The notes: generated by a model not told the origin, from the letters alone. 64,000 nucleotides of DNA from Ampullaceana balthica (GCA_944989445.1 CALYLW010001191.1:141205-205204); one strand, 5' to 3'. Positions 1 through 12,017 are shown, counted from the first letter of the stretch. A program made the numbers and translations.

Positions 1-234
1 AACTCCTTCAAGATAGTCTATTCTATAACTACTTCAAGATAGTCTATTCTATAACTCCTTCAAGATAGTCTATTCTATAACTCCTACAAGATAGTCTATT
101 CTATAACTCCTTCAAGATAGTCTATTCTATAACTCCTACAAGATAGTCTATTCTATAATTCCTACAAGATAGTCTATTCTATAACTCCTACAAGATAGTC
201 TATTCTATAACTCCTTCAAGATAGTCTATTCTAT
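1..234. repeat. 26-bp minisatellite, 9 units, cut by window edge
   Basis: Nine end-to-end 26-bp units containing aagatagtctattctat, with a few substitutions (ccttc / cctac / acttc variants). The array begins at base 1, so its true left boundary lies outside the window. No coding potential is seen. Confidence 0.95.
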
Positions 235-555
235 AAACGTTAATATATTTTCCACTAATACAATATTCGCACTGTGCTGCGGTGAGGTAGGATTCAGGAA
301 GCATTCGAAAACCCAGGTAATACATCTCATAAAGATGGGCCCATCAATAACAAAGACTAACATTTTGACATCAGGGTTTCAATGCCCTATAGTTTTTAAA
401 TATCAGCCATCCATTTTTTGTGTACCAAAGTTCGATCAAGTCCATCTAGTGTAGCCTGGGCCATTGGCGGGGAGAGTACTCTACAACTTCTCAAAGTATG
501 ACATTTGGGGCAGTCAGTTTGGAGAATAGACTTATTCAAGAATATGGACCCCTTG
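235..555. other. Single-copy spacer with a diverged R1-type repeat fragment
   Basis: Around 340-460 the phrase 'tcaatgccctatag' and a following 'gatcaagtccat' stretch match parts of the R1 repeat at 5285-5365 in the same order. This is therefore probably a degraded R1 fragment. No exon signal is recognised. Confidence 0.4.
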
Positions 556-1066
556 CACCACATGGGATGAATGTTTTATTCTCACTGACATGTTAAAGAT
601 CCGTCACGCCTACTCTCCCCTATTAACCATTTAACATCTATTCCACTCTCTTCCCTTACTGCTCTTTGGGGCATTGGATAACACCACATGGGATGAATGT
701 TTTATTCTCACTGACGTGTTAAAGATCCGTCACGCTTACTCTCCCCTATTAGCCATTTAACATCTATTCCACTCTCTTCACTTACTGTTCTTTGGGGCAC
801 TGGATAACACCACATGGGATGAATGTTTTATTCTCACTGACATGTTAAAGATCCGTCACGCCTACTCTCCCCTATTAGCCATTTAACATCTATTCCACTC
901 TCTTCACTTACTGTTCTTTGGGGCACTGGATAACACCACATGGGATGAATGTTTTATTCTCACTGACATGTTAAAGATCCGTCACGCCTACTCTCCCCTA
1001 TTAGCCATTTAACATCTATTCCACTCTCTTCCCTTACTGCTCTTTGGGGCATTGGATAACACCACA
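556..1066. repeat. 126-bp tandem repeat, 4 units
   Basis: Units begin at 556, 682, 808 and 934, exactly 126 bp apart, each starting caccacatgggatgaatg. A partial fifth unit starts at 1060. The units differ by only a few substitutions. Confidence 0.95.
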
Positions 1067-1086
1067 GCTAGATGTTAATTTCATGT

Positions 1087-1430
1087 TATTAGATTTATTT
1101 GTTTTGGTCAATTTGTTTGTTTAGCAAGTCTTTCTGATTAGATTTATTTGTTTTGGTCAATTTGTTTGTTTAGCAAGTCTTTCTGATTAGATTTATTTGT
1201 TTTGGTCAATTTGTTTGTTTAGCAAGTCTTTCTGATTAGATTTATTTGTTTTGGTCATTTTGTTTGTTTAGCAAGTCTTTCTGATTAGATTTATTTGTTT
1301 TGGTCAATTTGTTTGTTTAGCAAGTCTTTCTGATTAGATTTATTTTTTTTGGTCAATTTGTTTGTTTAGCAAGTCTTTCTGATTAGATTTATTTTTTTGG
1401 TCAATTTGTTTGTTTAGCAAGTCTTTCTGA
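1087..1430. repeat. 49-bp minisatellite, 7 units
   Basis: Seven copies of a T-rich 49-bp unit containing ggtcaatttgtttgtttag. The last two units have lost one or two T residues in a homopolymer. Confidence 0.95.
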
Positions 1431-1520
1431 CGACACGTTTGTTGTTCTGTGACATCTTGTCAATACTATACGCACACCGGTATAATAACATACTCGTTTA
1501 TATACATATATATATATATA

Positions 1521-1781
1521 TTACCAACATTGATGGAGAGAGTTTAAAGCATTTATTGAGGCCGATATTAAGATTTTAGTTTTTCTTAAGGTTGATTTTA
1601 ATGGATGACCATCTGGTAATAAACACAATCTGAGACTCGTGATGGTGGCAAAGTAAAGAGGCGATTGGAAGAAAGCATGACATTCCTGAATTGTGTGGTC
1701 AAGATCCCATCTTTCGGAGAGGACAAGTTTTTGTCGGCTATTTCTTTGCTCCGTGTCGTTTCTTTCTATCTTTCTAATCAC
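1521..1781 (-). CDS. Hypothetical 86-aa open frame, unrecognised
   Basis: A complete ATG-to-TAA frame on the minus strand outside any tandem array, with ordinary-looking composition (basic N-terminus, FFQSPLYFATITSLRLC in the middle). I recognise no domain or family. It has no splice-site or promoter support and lies between a minisatellite and a (TA)n tract at 1500-1520. It could be a chance ORF or part of an unseen exon. Confidence 0.2.
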   Translation of the reverse strand: MIRKIERNDTEQRNSRQKLVLSERWDLDHTIQECHAFFQSPLYFATITSLRLCLLPDGHPLKSTLRKTKILISASINALNSLHQCW

Positions 1782-2319
1782 CGACTGAGACTGTAAACAT
1801 ATTTTTTGACGCCCACTCCCAGTTGACAGGACGATCTCAGTTGTAAACCATCGGTGAACTTAAGACATACACGTCGAATGAGAAGCCTCGATATGGGTCA
1901 CACAATACATGGACATTGATGTTATGATAAATAAATTATACACAATGTTTGGAAATCAATAAAAAAATTATTACTTCATCATGAAATTATTTTTATTTTC
2001 TGTCTTAAATCACGGAAGTCTTCAAACCTTTCATCCTCTAGCAATATTACAACCTAAAATATCAGTTTGCCTAAGACTCAAATAGTCGAATAAATACAAA
2101 ATAGCCATTTAAGTTCTTTATTTCTTGTGTGTCGCGTTGGAAAAACACAATTGTGAAGTGTTTTTGTATAATCATCTTGGTTGCTATTGAGAAATTAAAT
2201 GCATTTTCTCAAATATTAGCACACAAAAAACCTCGAAACAATGACGTCATCTCCGTTGTGTCAGTTATTATTACAAATTGAATTATTAGAAACTCTCGAC
2301 TCCATCGTTTATTTTACAG
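1782..2319. other. AT-rich single-copy DNA, left flank of an exon-like segment
   Basis: No repeats or recognisable coding segment. The last 20 bases form a pyrimidine-rich tract ending in ttttacag, a good splice acceptor for the segment that follows. Confidence 0.5.
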
Positions 2320-2460
2320 TTACTTGGAACAACTGCTGCTTTGTATGAACACTAGGTCTATTGCTGTAAGAGATGAGAACTTCTGTGATATGTTGGGCCA
2401 AATGTTTGAAGAAGCAATAAGACCAAACTTTACCTCCTTTGATTGCTCTGTCGATTACTG
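2320..2460 (+). CDS. Isolated internal coding exon of an unidentified gene
   Basis: This 141-bp segment has a polypyrimidine tract and cag acceptor on its left and a near-consensus donor (CTG|gtaagt) on its right. One frame is open throughout: one leading base, 46 codons, two trailing bases. It reads YLEQLLLCMNTRSIAV, then DENFCDMLGQMFEEAIRP and NFTSFDCSVDYW. The other frames contain stops. I do not recognise the family. No partner exon was found nearby: left and right are minisatellites and AT-rich DNA, so the neighbouring exons may be outside the window or the exon may be a stranded remnant. Exon status is inferred from splice signals plus the open frame. Confidence 0.55.
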
Positions 2461-2502
2461 GTAAGTCTGTTGCTCTAATTCCCTAACATTGTTACACGGT
2501 TT

Positions 2503-2867
2503 TATCTATTTAAACTAGTCCAAAAATCATTTAAACGTAGTCCCAATAATCTATTTAAACAGTGGTCCCAATAATCTATTTAAACAGTAGTCCCAAAATC
2601 TATTTAAACAGTCCCAATAATCTATTTAAACAGTAGTCCCAATAATCTATTTAAACTGTGGTCCCAATAATCTATTTAAACAGTAGTCCCAATAATCTAT
2701 TTAAACAGTGGTCCCATAATCTATTTAAACAGGGGTCCCAATAATCTATTTAAACAGTGGTCCCAATTATCTATTTAAACAGTAGTCCCAAAAATCTATT
2801 TAAACAGTAGTCCAATAATCTATTTAAACAGTAGTCCCAATAATCTATTTAAACAGTAGTACCAATA
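2503..2867. repeat. 25-bp minisatellite, about 14 units
   Basis: Units of about 25 bp containing aatctatttaaacagt alternate between gtggtccc and gtagtccc, with occasional 1-4 bp deletions. The array starts 40 bp past the splice donor at 2461, so it would lie in that gene's intron if the exon is real. Confidence 0.93.
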
Positions 2868-3325
2868 GATACCTAATAATATGTTATCATGTAGGGCGTA
2901 AGGTATTATAACTAAATCAATACATTTCTTGCTGACAATAGTTTTATTTTAAAAAAAGAAGAAAAGCTACTTACTTGAGCTTTTTTTTAAAATACTAACC
3001 AATGATTTTAGATATTATGTTAACCATTTGAAGAGCTCAAGGGAAGAAACGTCTTGAGATATTCAAGTTTTAAAGTTCAAAATTATACATATTTCTTATA
3101 AATTAACTAAATGGATTTGAATTTTTCATGGAGTCAGATACACATTTTTTCTTAAAACCCAATTCAGAAAATTGTATTTTTGATTCTCTGCCAGATATAA
3201 GGGAAAACTAAAAATGTTTTTTAAAAAATGTCTCATAGCCGTTTCTTTCCTTGACGTTTTCATTTGATGAAGGTGGTTTAGAACGATTTCAACTATTTCA
3301 GCTACAGTTGATTACGATAACCTTC
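2868..3325. other. AT-rich single-copy DNA
   Basis: No gene, repeat or transposon end was recognised. Confidence 0.5.
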
Positions 3326-3874
3326 ATGTCAATCAATATACTTAAAGACGTAATTAGAGAGAACATGTCAATCAATATACTTAAAGGCGTAATTAGAGAG
3401 AACATGTCAATCAATATACTTAAAGACGTAATTAGAGAGAACATGTCAATCAATATACTTAAAGACGTAATTAGAGAGAACAGGTCAATCAATATACTTA
3501 AAGACGTAATTAGAGAGAACATGTCAATCAATATACTTAAAGACGTAATTAGAGAGAACAGGTCAATCAATATACTTAAAGACGTAATTAGAGAGAAATG
3601 TCAATCAATATACTTAAATACGTAATTAGAGAGAACAGGTCAATCAATATACTTAAGACGTAATTAGAGAGAACAGGTCAATCAATATACTTAAAGACGT
3701 AATTAGAGAGAACATGTCAATCAATATACTTAAAGACGTAATTAGAGAGAACATGTCAATCAATATACTTAAAGACGTAATTAGAGAGAACATGTCAATC
3801 AATATACTTAAAGACGTAATTAGAGAGAACAGGTCAATCAATATACTTAAAGACGTAATTAGAGAGAACAGGTC
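3326..3874. repeat. 39-bp minisatellite, 14 units
   Basis: Fourteen units of 39 bp containing tcaatcaatatacttaaag and gtaattagagagaac, with atg/agg as the main variable position. Because 39 is divisible by three, both strands show long repetitive open frames (SINILKDVIRENM and its antisense). These are not treated as genes. Confidence 0.95.
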
Positions 3875-4310
3875 GCTTCAATACATCAAATAATCAATCA
3901 TGAAAATATTAATACTGAGATAAAGAACATTTTCAATAAATATTTTATATGAGCTTTAGAAAATAACATTCTTAAACAAGCCAATAATTTAAAAACTTAT
4001 GAAATGCATGCATTATAACAAATATATTTGCCACAGTTACAACAACACCATCAATTTATGAGGGTCTCCCAGCAGATTGTCCATTTTTTATCTTATACTA
4101 GCTGTACCCGTTCGTGCGTTGCAACGATTTCCGAAGAAAGGAAATTCAAGGAAACTCGTTAAGTTAACGGTTAATTTACATCGTAATCATCTGTATAAAT
4201 ATATTGTTAAAAATGAATGTATGTCTGATTGTCTTTTAAGCCTTAACATTCCTTTCATCGTTGGAAAATTTTTGGGTACAAGAAATAAACCGGGCACAAG
4301 GCTTAATATG

Positions 4311-4955
4311 TGTAATATGTAACACCACGTTAGGTCAAGATCCATCCATTTTCCCAGTAGCTAACTCTTAATAAGTGTAATATGTAACACCACGTTCTGT
4401 CAAGATCCATCCATTTTCCCAGTAGCTAACTCTTAATAAGTGTAATATGTAACACCACGTTAGGTCAAGATCCATCCATTTCCCCAGTAGCTAACTCTTA
4501 ATAAGTGTAATATGTAACACCACGTTCGGTCAAGACACATCCATTTTCCCAGTAGCTAACTCTTAATAAGTGTAATATGTAACACCACGTTAGGTCAAGA
4601 TCCATCATTTTTCCCAGTAGCTAACTCTTATTAAGTGTAATATGTAACACCACGTTAGGTCAAGATCCATCCATTTTCCCAGTAGCTAACTCTTAATAAG
4701 TGTAATATGTAACATCACGTTAGGTCAAGATCCATCCATTTTCCCAGTAGCTAACTCTTAATAAGTGTAATATGTAACACCACGTTAGGTCAAGATCCAT
4801 CCATTTTCCCAGTAGCTAACTCTTAATAAGTGTAATATGTAACACCACGTTAGGTCAAGATCCATCCATTTTCCCAGTAGCTAACTCTTAATAAGTGTAA
4901 TATGTAACATCACGTTAGGTCAAGATCCATCCATTTTCCCAGTAGCTAACGCTTA
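4311..4955. repeat. 65-bp minisatellite, 10 units, inside R1 copy A
   Basis: The landmark aacaccacgt occurs at 4321, 4386 and 4451, continuing every 65 bp. Each unit contains ggtcaagatccatccatttt and agtagctaactctta. Both phrases exist once in the R1 body (about 5345-5375), so the array derives from the host element. Confidence 0.95.
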
Positions 4956-5051
4956 CATTTTTTATATAATTTATGTTAGCAAAAAATGACATAAAAGGCC
5001 CCCGGGCCCAATCAGGAACATAAATAAATTAAAAATACCTGTTTATTTCAC

Positions 5052-5190
5052 TCTGTATCATGATCGACTAGACTGTATCATGATAGACTAGACTGTATCA
5101 TGATAGACTAGACTGTATCATGATAGACTAGACTGTATCAAGATAGACTAGACTGTATCAAGATAGACTAAACTGTATCATGATAGATAT
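5052..5190. repeat. 20-bp minisatellite, 7 units, inside R1 copy A
   Basis: Seven near-identical 20-mers (gactgtatcatgatagacta and variants). The array runs straight into gatatatttgtcaaaa, which matches a conserved R1 position in the other copy near 26145. Confidence 0.92.
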
Positions 5191-5653
5191 ATTTGTCAAA
5201 ATTGTTTCATTATTCTCATAATGAGCATAAAGTCTTAAACGATTGTGAAAAAAAAAGATAGGCCCCGATTGAATGGACATTAGGAGTTCAATGCCCTATA
5301 GTATTTTAATAAGGGCTATCAAGTTTCTATGTATTAAGTTTGGCCAAGATCAATTCATTTTCTAAGTAGCTAACGCTTAAACTAATTTTTATATAGCTCA
5401 TATAAGAAAAAAAGACATTTTGGGGCCCGGCCCTCCATGAGTGTTAATATTCAAAATTTGTTTTTCCTGTTACCATCCCAAAAGAGTACTCAGAAATCTC
5501 CTAATATTTAATGGTGATCGGATGAATGGTCTCGTCAGCTATATAAGACATACATACATTCATACTTTCATTTTTATATATATAGATGTCAAGTTTTCTA
5601 AAACGCTCTAGTAAATCTCTCTCTGAGATGTCTATGTTCTCTAATGTTATCTA

Positions 5654-6243
5654 GTGTGTGTCTCCCCACACCACATTATATATAGGTCGTCTCCCCAAAC
5701 CACACTATATATAGGTCGTCTCCCCAAACCACACTATATATAGGTCGTCTCCCCAAACCACACTATATATAGGTCGTCTCCCCAAACCACACTATATATA
5801 GGTCGTCTCCCCACACCACACTATATATAGGTCGTCTGTCCACACCACACTATATATAGGTCTTCTCCCCACACCACACTATACATAGGTCGTCTCCCCA
5901 CAACACACTATATATAGGTCGTCTGTCCACACCACACTATATATAGGTCGTCTGTCCACACCACACTATATATAGGTCTTCTCCCCACACCACACTATAC
6001 ATAGGTCGTCTCCCCACAACACACTATATATAGGTCGTCTGTCCACACCACACTATATATAGGTCGTCTGTCCACACCACACTATATATAGGTCTTCTCC
6101 CCACACTATATATAGGTCGTCTCCCCACACCACACTATACATAGGTCGTCTCCCCACAACACACTATATATAGGTCGTCTCCCCACACCACACTATATAT
6201 AGGTCGTCTCCCCACACCACACTATATATAGGTCGTCTGTCCT
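5654..6243. repeat. 29-bp minisatellite, about 20 units, with a 4-unit higher-order repeat
   Basis: The unit contains ccacaccacactatatata followed by ggtcgtctcc. Variant units (cttctcc/atacata, cgtctcc/acaacac, and two cgtctgtcc) repeat in the same order. The cttct variant lies at 5859, 5975 and 6091, exactly 116 bp (4 x 29) apart. The second copy of the block (54424-54570) has only five units. Confidence 0.93.
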
Positions 6244-6364
6244 CATAAACTATCATTGATCGATTAAAACTTTTAACTAATTATCTGCACAGGTGAACTA
6301 TCTTCATGTCACTGTATGACGAGAGTTCACATTAAATGTCATTACATTTGTGACCTGTTCTTTT

Positions 6365-7540
6365 CATAACTTGACAACAACATTTGTGACCAGTGATTCT
6401 CATACCTTGACACCGACTTTTGTTACCAGTGATTCTCATACCTTGACATCGACATTTGTGACCATTGATTCTCATAACTTGACACCAACATTTGTGACCA
6501 GTGATTCTCATACCTTGACTCCGACATTTGTGACCAGTGATTCTCATACCTTGACACCAACATTTGTTACCAGTGATTCTCTTAACTTGACAACGACATT
6601 TGTGACCAGTGATTCTCATACCTTGACACCGACATTTGTGACCAGTGATTCTCATACCTTGACACCAACATTTGTGACCAGTGATTCTCATACCTTGACA
6701 CCAACATTTGTGACCAGTGATTCTCATACCTTGACACCAACATTTGTGACCAGTGATTCTCATACCTTGACACCGACATTTGTGACCAGTGATTCTCATA
6801 CCTTGACACCAACATTTGTGACCAGTGATTCTCATACCTTGACAACGACATTTGTGACCAGTGATTCTCATACCTTGACACCAACATTTGTGACCAGTGA
6901 TTCTCATACCTTGACACCAACATTTGTGACCAGTGATTCTCATACCTTGACACCGACATTTGTGACCAGTGATTCTCATACCTTGACATCGACATTTGTG
7001 ACCAGTGATTCTCATACCTTGACACCAACATTTGTGACCAGTGATTCTCATACCTTGACACCAACATTTGTGACCAGTGATTCTCATACCTTGACATCGA
7101 CATTTGTGACCAGTGATTCTCATACCTTGACACCGACATTTGTGACCAGTGATTCTCATACCTTGACACCGACATTTGTGACCAGTGATTCTCATACCTT
7201 GACATCGACATTTGTGACCAGTGATTCTCATACCTTGACACCGACATTTGTGACCAGTGATTCTCATACCTTGACACCGACATTTGTGACCAGTGATTCT
7301 CATACCTTGACATCGACATTTGTGACCAGTGATTCTCATACCTTGACACCAACATTTGTGACCAGTGATTCTCATACCTTGACATCGACATTTGTTACAA
7401 GTGATTCTCATACCTTGACACTGACATTTGTGACCAGTGATTCTCATACCTTGACACCAACATTTGTGACCAGTGATTCTCATACCTTGACACCGACATT
7501 TGTGACCAGTGATTCTCATACCTTGACAACAACTTTGTGA
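6365..7540. repeat. 36-bp minisatellite, about 33 units
   Basis: The unit is gtgattctcataccttgac followed by a variable dinucleotide and acatttgtgaccag. It is open in several frames on both strands because 36 is a multiple of three. The predicted peptides (SDSHTLTPTFVT and MRITGHKCRCQG repeats) lack any start context, signal or flanking domain, so this is scored as repeat and not gene. Confidence 0.95.
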
Positions 7541-7852
7541 ATGGGTTGAAATGTAAAATATTTTTTTAAATAATCTATTTTAGATTTGAACAATAATCAC
7601 TTTCTTTTTTGTGTGAAAAATTTAATGGTTAAAAACAAAAACTCATGTTAAAGTTACAACATTTTTTTATTATTATGTAACTTATTTACTTTAAAAGAGA
7701 CCGGAGGGAAATAAATTGAATAAAAACTGTGTCAGTTCAACAATTTGTTTGTTCGTTTTTTTTTGCCTGTTTGTATGTTTCTTGTTTTATTTTTTTCCTC
7801 ACTCGTGTCCGAATAAACCTGCGGGCAGATTATGACCCATATAACTGAACTA

Positions 7853-8079
7853 AGAAATAATAACAATAATAACTAATAAATAATAATAATAACCCCCTAT
7901 TCAGACAATGACGGTCTATGGGGCATTTGAAGTAGCGTTCACAAGTTTCATTGAGCCACCACTAACGAGCAGGGGAATGTGTGCTAGCACAATGCCCCGA
8001 GGGCCTTGCCAGTACCTAGGCTAGAACCCGTGACTCTCTCTAGCCTCAGTTCGGCAGTCCAGGCGAGACCACCACGCCC
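7853..8079 (-). mobile_element. tRNA-derived SINE
   Basis: Read on the minus strand the element begins gggcgtggtggtctcgcctg and carries an A-box-like segment (about 8071-8059) and a B-box-like gggttctagcc (8029-8019). That spacing fits an internal RNA polymerase III promoter. The body ends at about 7893 and is followed by an ATT-type simple tail (7892-7853), as expected for a LINE-mobilised SINE. A second copy at 56366-56582 lies inside the duplicated block and so is not an independent insertion. The SINE family name is not known to me. Confidence 0.65.
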
Positions 8080-8315
8080 TTTTTTGAACTAAGAAAAAAT
8101 GTTAATTAATTTTCTTGCTTATTTTTTCAGTCAAGACGACAAAATGAAGAGACAAGTCCATTATTATTTATTGTTTTTAAAAAACAAACAAAGATATTGG
8201 TTTTAAAAAGCCGATGAAGTTATGTGGAATTTATACAAAGAAATGCATACGCCAAGCAGTGAAAGTCAAAAACTTGAAGCTATTATTTATACATAGAAAT
8301 GCATGACGCCAAGCA

Positions 8316-8464
8316 GTGAAAGTCAGAAACTTGAAGCTATTAGGCCGACGTCCATCATCTCTACCAGGACCACCACCGTCATTGGAGCATGGAATGTACG
8401 CACGATGTATGAGACTGGTAAAACAACACAAATAGCCACTGAGATGAGGAACAATAAAGTATAA
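8316..8464 (+). pseudogene. Truncated non-LTR retrotransposon endonuclease fragment
   Basis: The plus-strand frame contains TTTVIGAWNVRTMYETGKT followed by TQIATEMRN, then a stop. This matches the start of the AP-endonuclease-like domain of LINE ORF2 proteins (TWNVRTM...GK, the RTE/CR1 style); that identification is family knowledge. Only about 40 residues remain and no reverse transcriptase follows. In this copy a 55-bp direct duplication precedes it (8226-8280 against 8281-8337), which is absent from the second block copy at 56768. Confidence 0.75.
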
Positions 8465-9028
8465 ACTAGGAATCGGATAAAAGAGATGGACTGGATGTGG
8501 ACAGAAAAATCACAGGAGAGATGCTGTTATTTTTTAAGGACGTATGCAATACAATGACATCCTTTTGTGTTTAAACTTGCATTTTATAAAAGTTTGAATT
8601 TTGTTATCGTGTTGGTTTTTATGGTTTATATAGATAAGCCATGCAAGACGGGAAGAACGAGAAATTGTATAAGTTTTTTTCCTTGCATATGAAACAAGGA
8701 AAGTAATTTTCATCCCTATGTCTATCAAAGTGTTATATTAAAATGTGTATGAGTTGTATTTTCCAATTTGAATTTAATGGCTCATGTATTATTACTACTT
8801 TCCACTGTGTTTTCTATCCTCCTGTTTTTAAGTTAGTGATAACATTATGGTGTTACGTTTTTTGTACGTTTTATAAAGATATTTTTATAACGTATGACGT
8901 TGTTAACGTTTATAGATTTTTTGAGATAAATGTAAATGTATTATACGATCGCCTACATATCTTAGACTTACAATTGAGTTTTTCAACTGGAGTTTTGCAT
9001 TTTTGTGATACTAGTCAAATGTAAGCAA
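8465..9028. other. Single-copy part of the duplicated block
   Basis: AT-rich sequence closely matching 56917-57480. Open frames here are short and differ between the two copies by substitutions that do not respect codons, so I see no gene. Confidence 0.5.
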
Positions 9029-10043
9029 GATAACTGTTACAGCTAATGTTAAAACTAGATAACTGTTACAGCTAATGTTAAAACTAGATAACTGTTACAG
9101 CTAATGTTAAAACTAGATAACTGTTACAGCTAATGTTAAAACTAGATAACTGTTACAGCTAATGTTAAAACTAGATAACTGTTACAGCTAATGTTAAAAC
9201 TAGATAACTGTTACAGCTAATGTTAAAACTAGATAACTGTTACAGCTAATGTTAAAACTAGATAACTGTTACAGCTAATGTTAAAACTAGATAACTGTTA
9301 CAGCTAATGTTAAAACTAGATAACTGTTACAGCTAATGTTAAAACTAGATAACTGTTACAGCTAATGTTAAAACTAGATAACTGTTACAGCTAATGTTAA
9401 AACTAGATAACTGTTACAGCTAATGTTAAAACTAGATAACTGTTACAGCTAATGTTAAAACTAGATAACTGTTACAGCTAATGTTAAAACTAGATAACTG
9501 TTACAGCTAATGTTAAAACTAGATAACTGTTACAGCTAATGTTAAAACTAGATAACTGTTACAGCTAATGTTAAAACTAGATAACTGTTACAGCTAATGT
9601 TAAAACTAGATAACTGTTACAGCTAATGTTAAAACTAGATAACTGTTACAGCTAATGTTAAAACTAGATAACTGTTACAGCTAATGTTAAAACTAGATAA
9701 CTGTTACAGCTAATGTTAAAACTAGATAACTGTTACAGCTAATGTTAAAACTAGATAACTGTTACAGCTAATGTTAAAACTAGATAACTGTTACAGCTAA
9801 TGTTAAAACTAGATAACTGTTACAGCTAATGTTAAAACTAGATAACTGTTACAGCTAATGTTAAAACTAGATAACTGTTACAGCTAATGTTAAAACTAGA
9901 TAACTGTTACAGCTAATGTTAAAACTAGATAACTGTTACAGCTAATGTTAAAACTAGATAACTGTTACAGCTAATGTTAAAACTAGATAACTGTTACAGC
10001 TAATGTTAAAACTAGATAACTGTTACAGCTAATGTTAAAACTA
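9029..10043. repeat. 29-bp array, exactly 35 identical units
   Basis: The unit is gataactgttacagctaatg plus ttaaaacta. From 9029 to 10043 is 1015 bp, which is 35 x 29, and I see no variant base in any unit. The homologous array at 57481 is also exactly 35 units but carries many substitutions. Perfect homogeneity next to diverged flanks points to recent homogenisation, or to assembly polishing. Confidence 0.95.
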
Positions 10044-11007
10044 GAGGCACCAATTATTTTTTTGAGAAGTGCAAGCACCACTAATGTTACATTTGAAATA
10101 ATTTGTTTTTTATCGTTTCGACACTTCTAGCTCATAGCATAAATAAATGTTTATAAAGTCGTCTTTTGGTTGCATTAGTTTAATGTTAACACGTTTTTAA
10201 AAGTTCATCAGATCAGTGTAGTGATAGACTTTATTAAATAACACTTTTTGTACAGACTTATGTCTGACGTTACACGATGTACATGTAAACTTTGTTTGTA
10301 TTTTATTTTGACTTCGTCGCTTTTTCGTTTTTACACACATAACGTTTTTATTTAATAATAAAGTTGGGTATCCATTAGCCTCAATATTAAACCACAAACT
10401 AGTGTCAGACACTTTTAGATTTATCCACATAATGTAATATTACTAACCACTAGTATTAAGACGTATGTTTTTCTATAACCGCACTAAGACATCACATTTA
10501 TAAGTTCATCCATATGATGACACATTCACCGATGATATAAGAAGATTCATTTGTTTAAATATCCCACACTGAAGCAATCACAGTACAGGATTGTCAACAC
10601 TGATGTACCAAACAAACTGGGTCAGCCAGAAATTGATATATCGTCCGCATGTTCCCACACACCACAATAAGTACAAGCCCAAATCCACATATGACACGCC
10701 ACCCACATATTGTCATATCAACAAACATGTCCGTTTATGTAAATACATTTATAAATAAACATAAACACACAAACAATAATAATATAAAACAGTTAAACAA
10801 TTCATTTTTACATGTTTATTTTGTTTTATAAAATTAGACACACTAAAATGGTAATCAATAAAATAAACTGTTTAAAATACTAACGTATTTGATACTTTTA
10901 TAGAATTAAATATTAAATTTAACTTACTATACAACAATGTCCAAATGTAAAAGAAAGGAAAGTATTAAAATATAACAAGAAAGTCTAATACTATTACAAG
11001 ATGTTAC
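10044..11007. other. Single-copy part of the duplicated block
   Basis: AT-rich sequence matching 58496-59470. Small open frames on both strands are not conserved in frame between the copies. No gene is called. Confidence 0.5.
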
Positions 11008-11740
11008 ATGTTTGTTGGTGATGTGTGTGCCGATATGGAAGGTGAGAGTGTACATGAGGCGTGTTGTTGGTGGTGTGGGTGCCGATATGGAAGGTGAGAG
11101 TGTACATGAGGCGTGTTGTTGGTGGTGTGGGTGCCGATATGGAAGGTGAGAGTGTACATGTGGCGTGTTGTTGGTGGTGTGGGTGCCGATATGGAAGGTG
11201 AGAGTGTACATGTGCGTGTTGTTGGTGGTGTGGGTGCCGATATGGAAGGTGAGAGTGTACATGAGGCGTGTTGTTGGTGGTGTGGGTGCCGATATGGAAG
11301 GTGAGAGTGTACATGAGGCGTGTTGTTGGTGGTGTGGTGCCGATATGGAAGGTGAGAGTGTACATGAGGCGTGTTGTTGGTGGTGTGGTGCGATATGGAA
11401 GGTGAGAGTGTACATGAGGCGTGTTGTTGGTGGTGTGGGTGCCGATATGGAAGGTGAGAGTGTACATGAGGCGTGTTGTTGGTGGTGTGGGTGCCGATAT
11501 GGAAGGTGAGAGTGTACATGAGGCGTGTTGTTGGTGGTGTGTAGTGCCGATATGGAAGGTGAGAGTGTACATGAGGCGTGTTGTTGGTGGTGTGGTACCG
11601 ATATGGAAGGTGAGAGTGTACATGTGGCGTGTTGTTGGTGGTGTGGGTGCCGATATGGAAGGTGAGAGTGTACATGAGGCGTGTTGTTTGGTGGTGTGGG
11701 TGCCGATATGGAAGGTGAGAGTGTACATGAGGCGTGTTGA
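11008..11740. repeat. 52-bp G/T-rich minisatellite, 14 units
   Basis: The unit contains tgttgttggtggtgtgggtg, ccgatatggaaggtgagag and tgtacatgaggcg. Small length variants occur (loss of g or c near the ccgatatgg segment). The plus strand is strongly G/T-rich. The homologous array at 59470 has about 38-39 units. Long overlapping open frames in several phases are repeat artefacts. Confidence 0.95.
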
Positions 11741-12017
11741 TAATTTGATGTATTAGAGTCTAATACAACTTTCAAAACATGATTAAGTTTATATAGAGAA
11801 CAAAAGATATAGTGTTATTAATACATTAGATGGAATTGTTGGAGATAGGGGTGCCAACAATTAAGATGGGGAGCGCATGGGGCGTTAAAGTGGCTGTTAT
11901 CAATGACAAGAAACAATAGTTTATACAAGTTATATAAATAGTCGATGATTTATTTTTTAAAAATAGATTAATAATTGTATGTGACTATTTTTCATTAACA
12001 AACAATTTCATAGTTGG
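11741..12017. other. Spacer with a single diverged copy of the array core
   Basis: Contains one unexpanded 'gggtgccaacaattaag ... gcgcatggggcgttaaag' stretch (about 11848-11890). It shares the acatg(g/a)ggcgt core of the three arrays around it, so it looks like an unamplified member of the same ancestral repeat. Confidence 0.6.

Larger units (their letters stand above)
4090..5590 (-). mobile_element. R1-family interspersed repeat, copy A (inverted)
   Basis: Read on the minus strand this element starts near 5590 with an AT run and a segment containing ccattcatccgatcacca. It ends near 4095 with cgttgcaacgcacgaacgg. Both landmarks recur in the same order at 24430 and 26285. The body contains repeated 'ggggcc' phrases next to aatgtcttttt-type stretches in both copies. 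No protein is encoded, so it is non-autonomous, and I cannot assign a class (SINE-like or Helitron-like ends are possible). Two internal arrays (4311-4955 and 5052-5190) are expansions of its own sequence. Confidence 0.6.

Noticed and set aside
6332..7540. Very long open frames on both strands (SDSHTLTPTFVT and MRITGHKCRCQG repeats), also at 54680-56107
   Set aside because: They follow from a stop-free 36-bp unit. Frames are equally open in antisense and are broken by single-base indels in the second copy, and no start, signal or non-repeat domain is attached.
10927..11775. Long His/Pro-rich minus-strand frames over the 52-bp arrays (also 59386-61504)
   Set aside because: Three overlapping phases are open at once and the unit (52 bp) is not a multiple of three, so the protein would change phase every unit. 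This is a repeat artefact.
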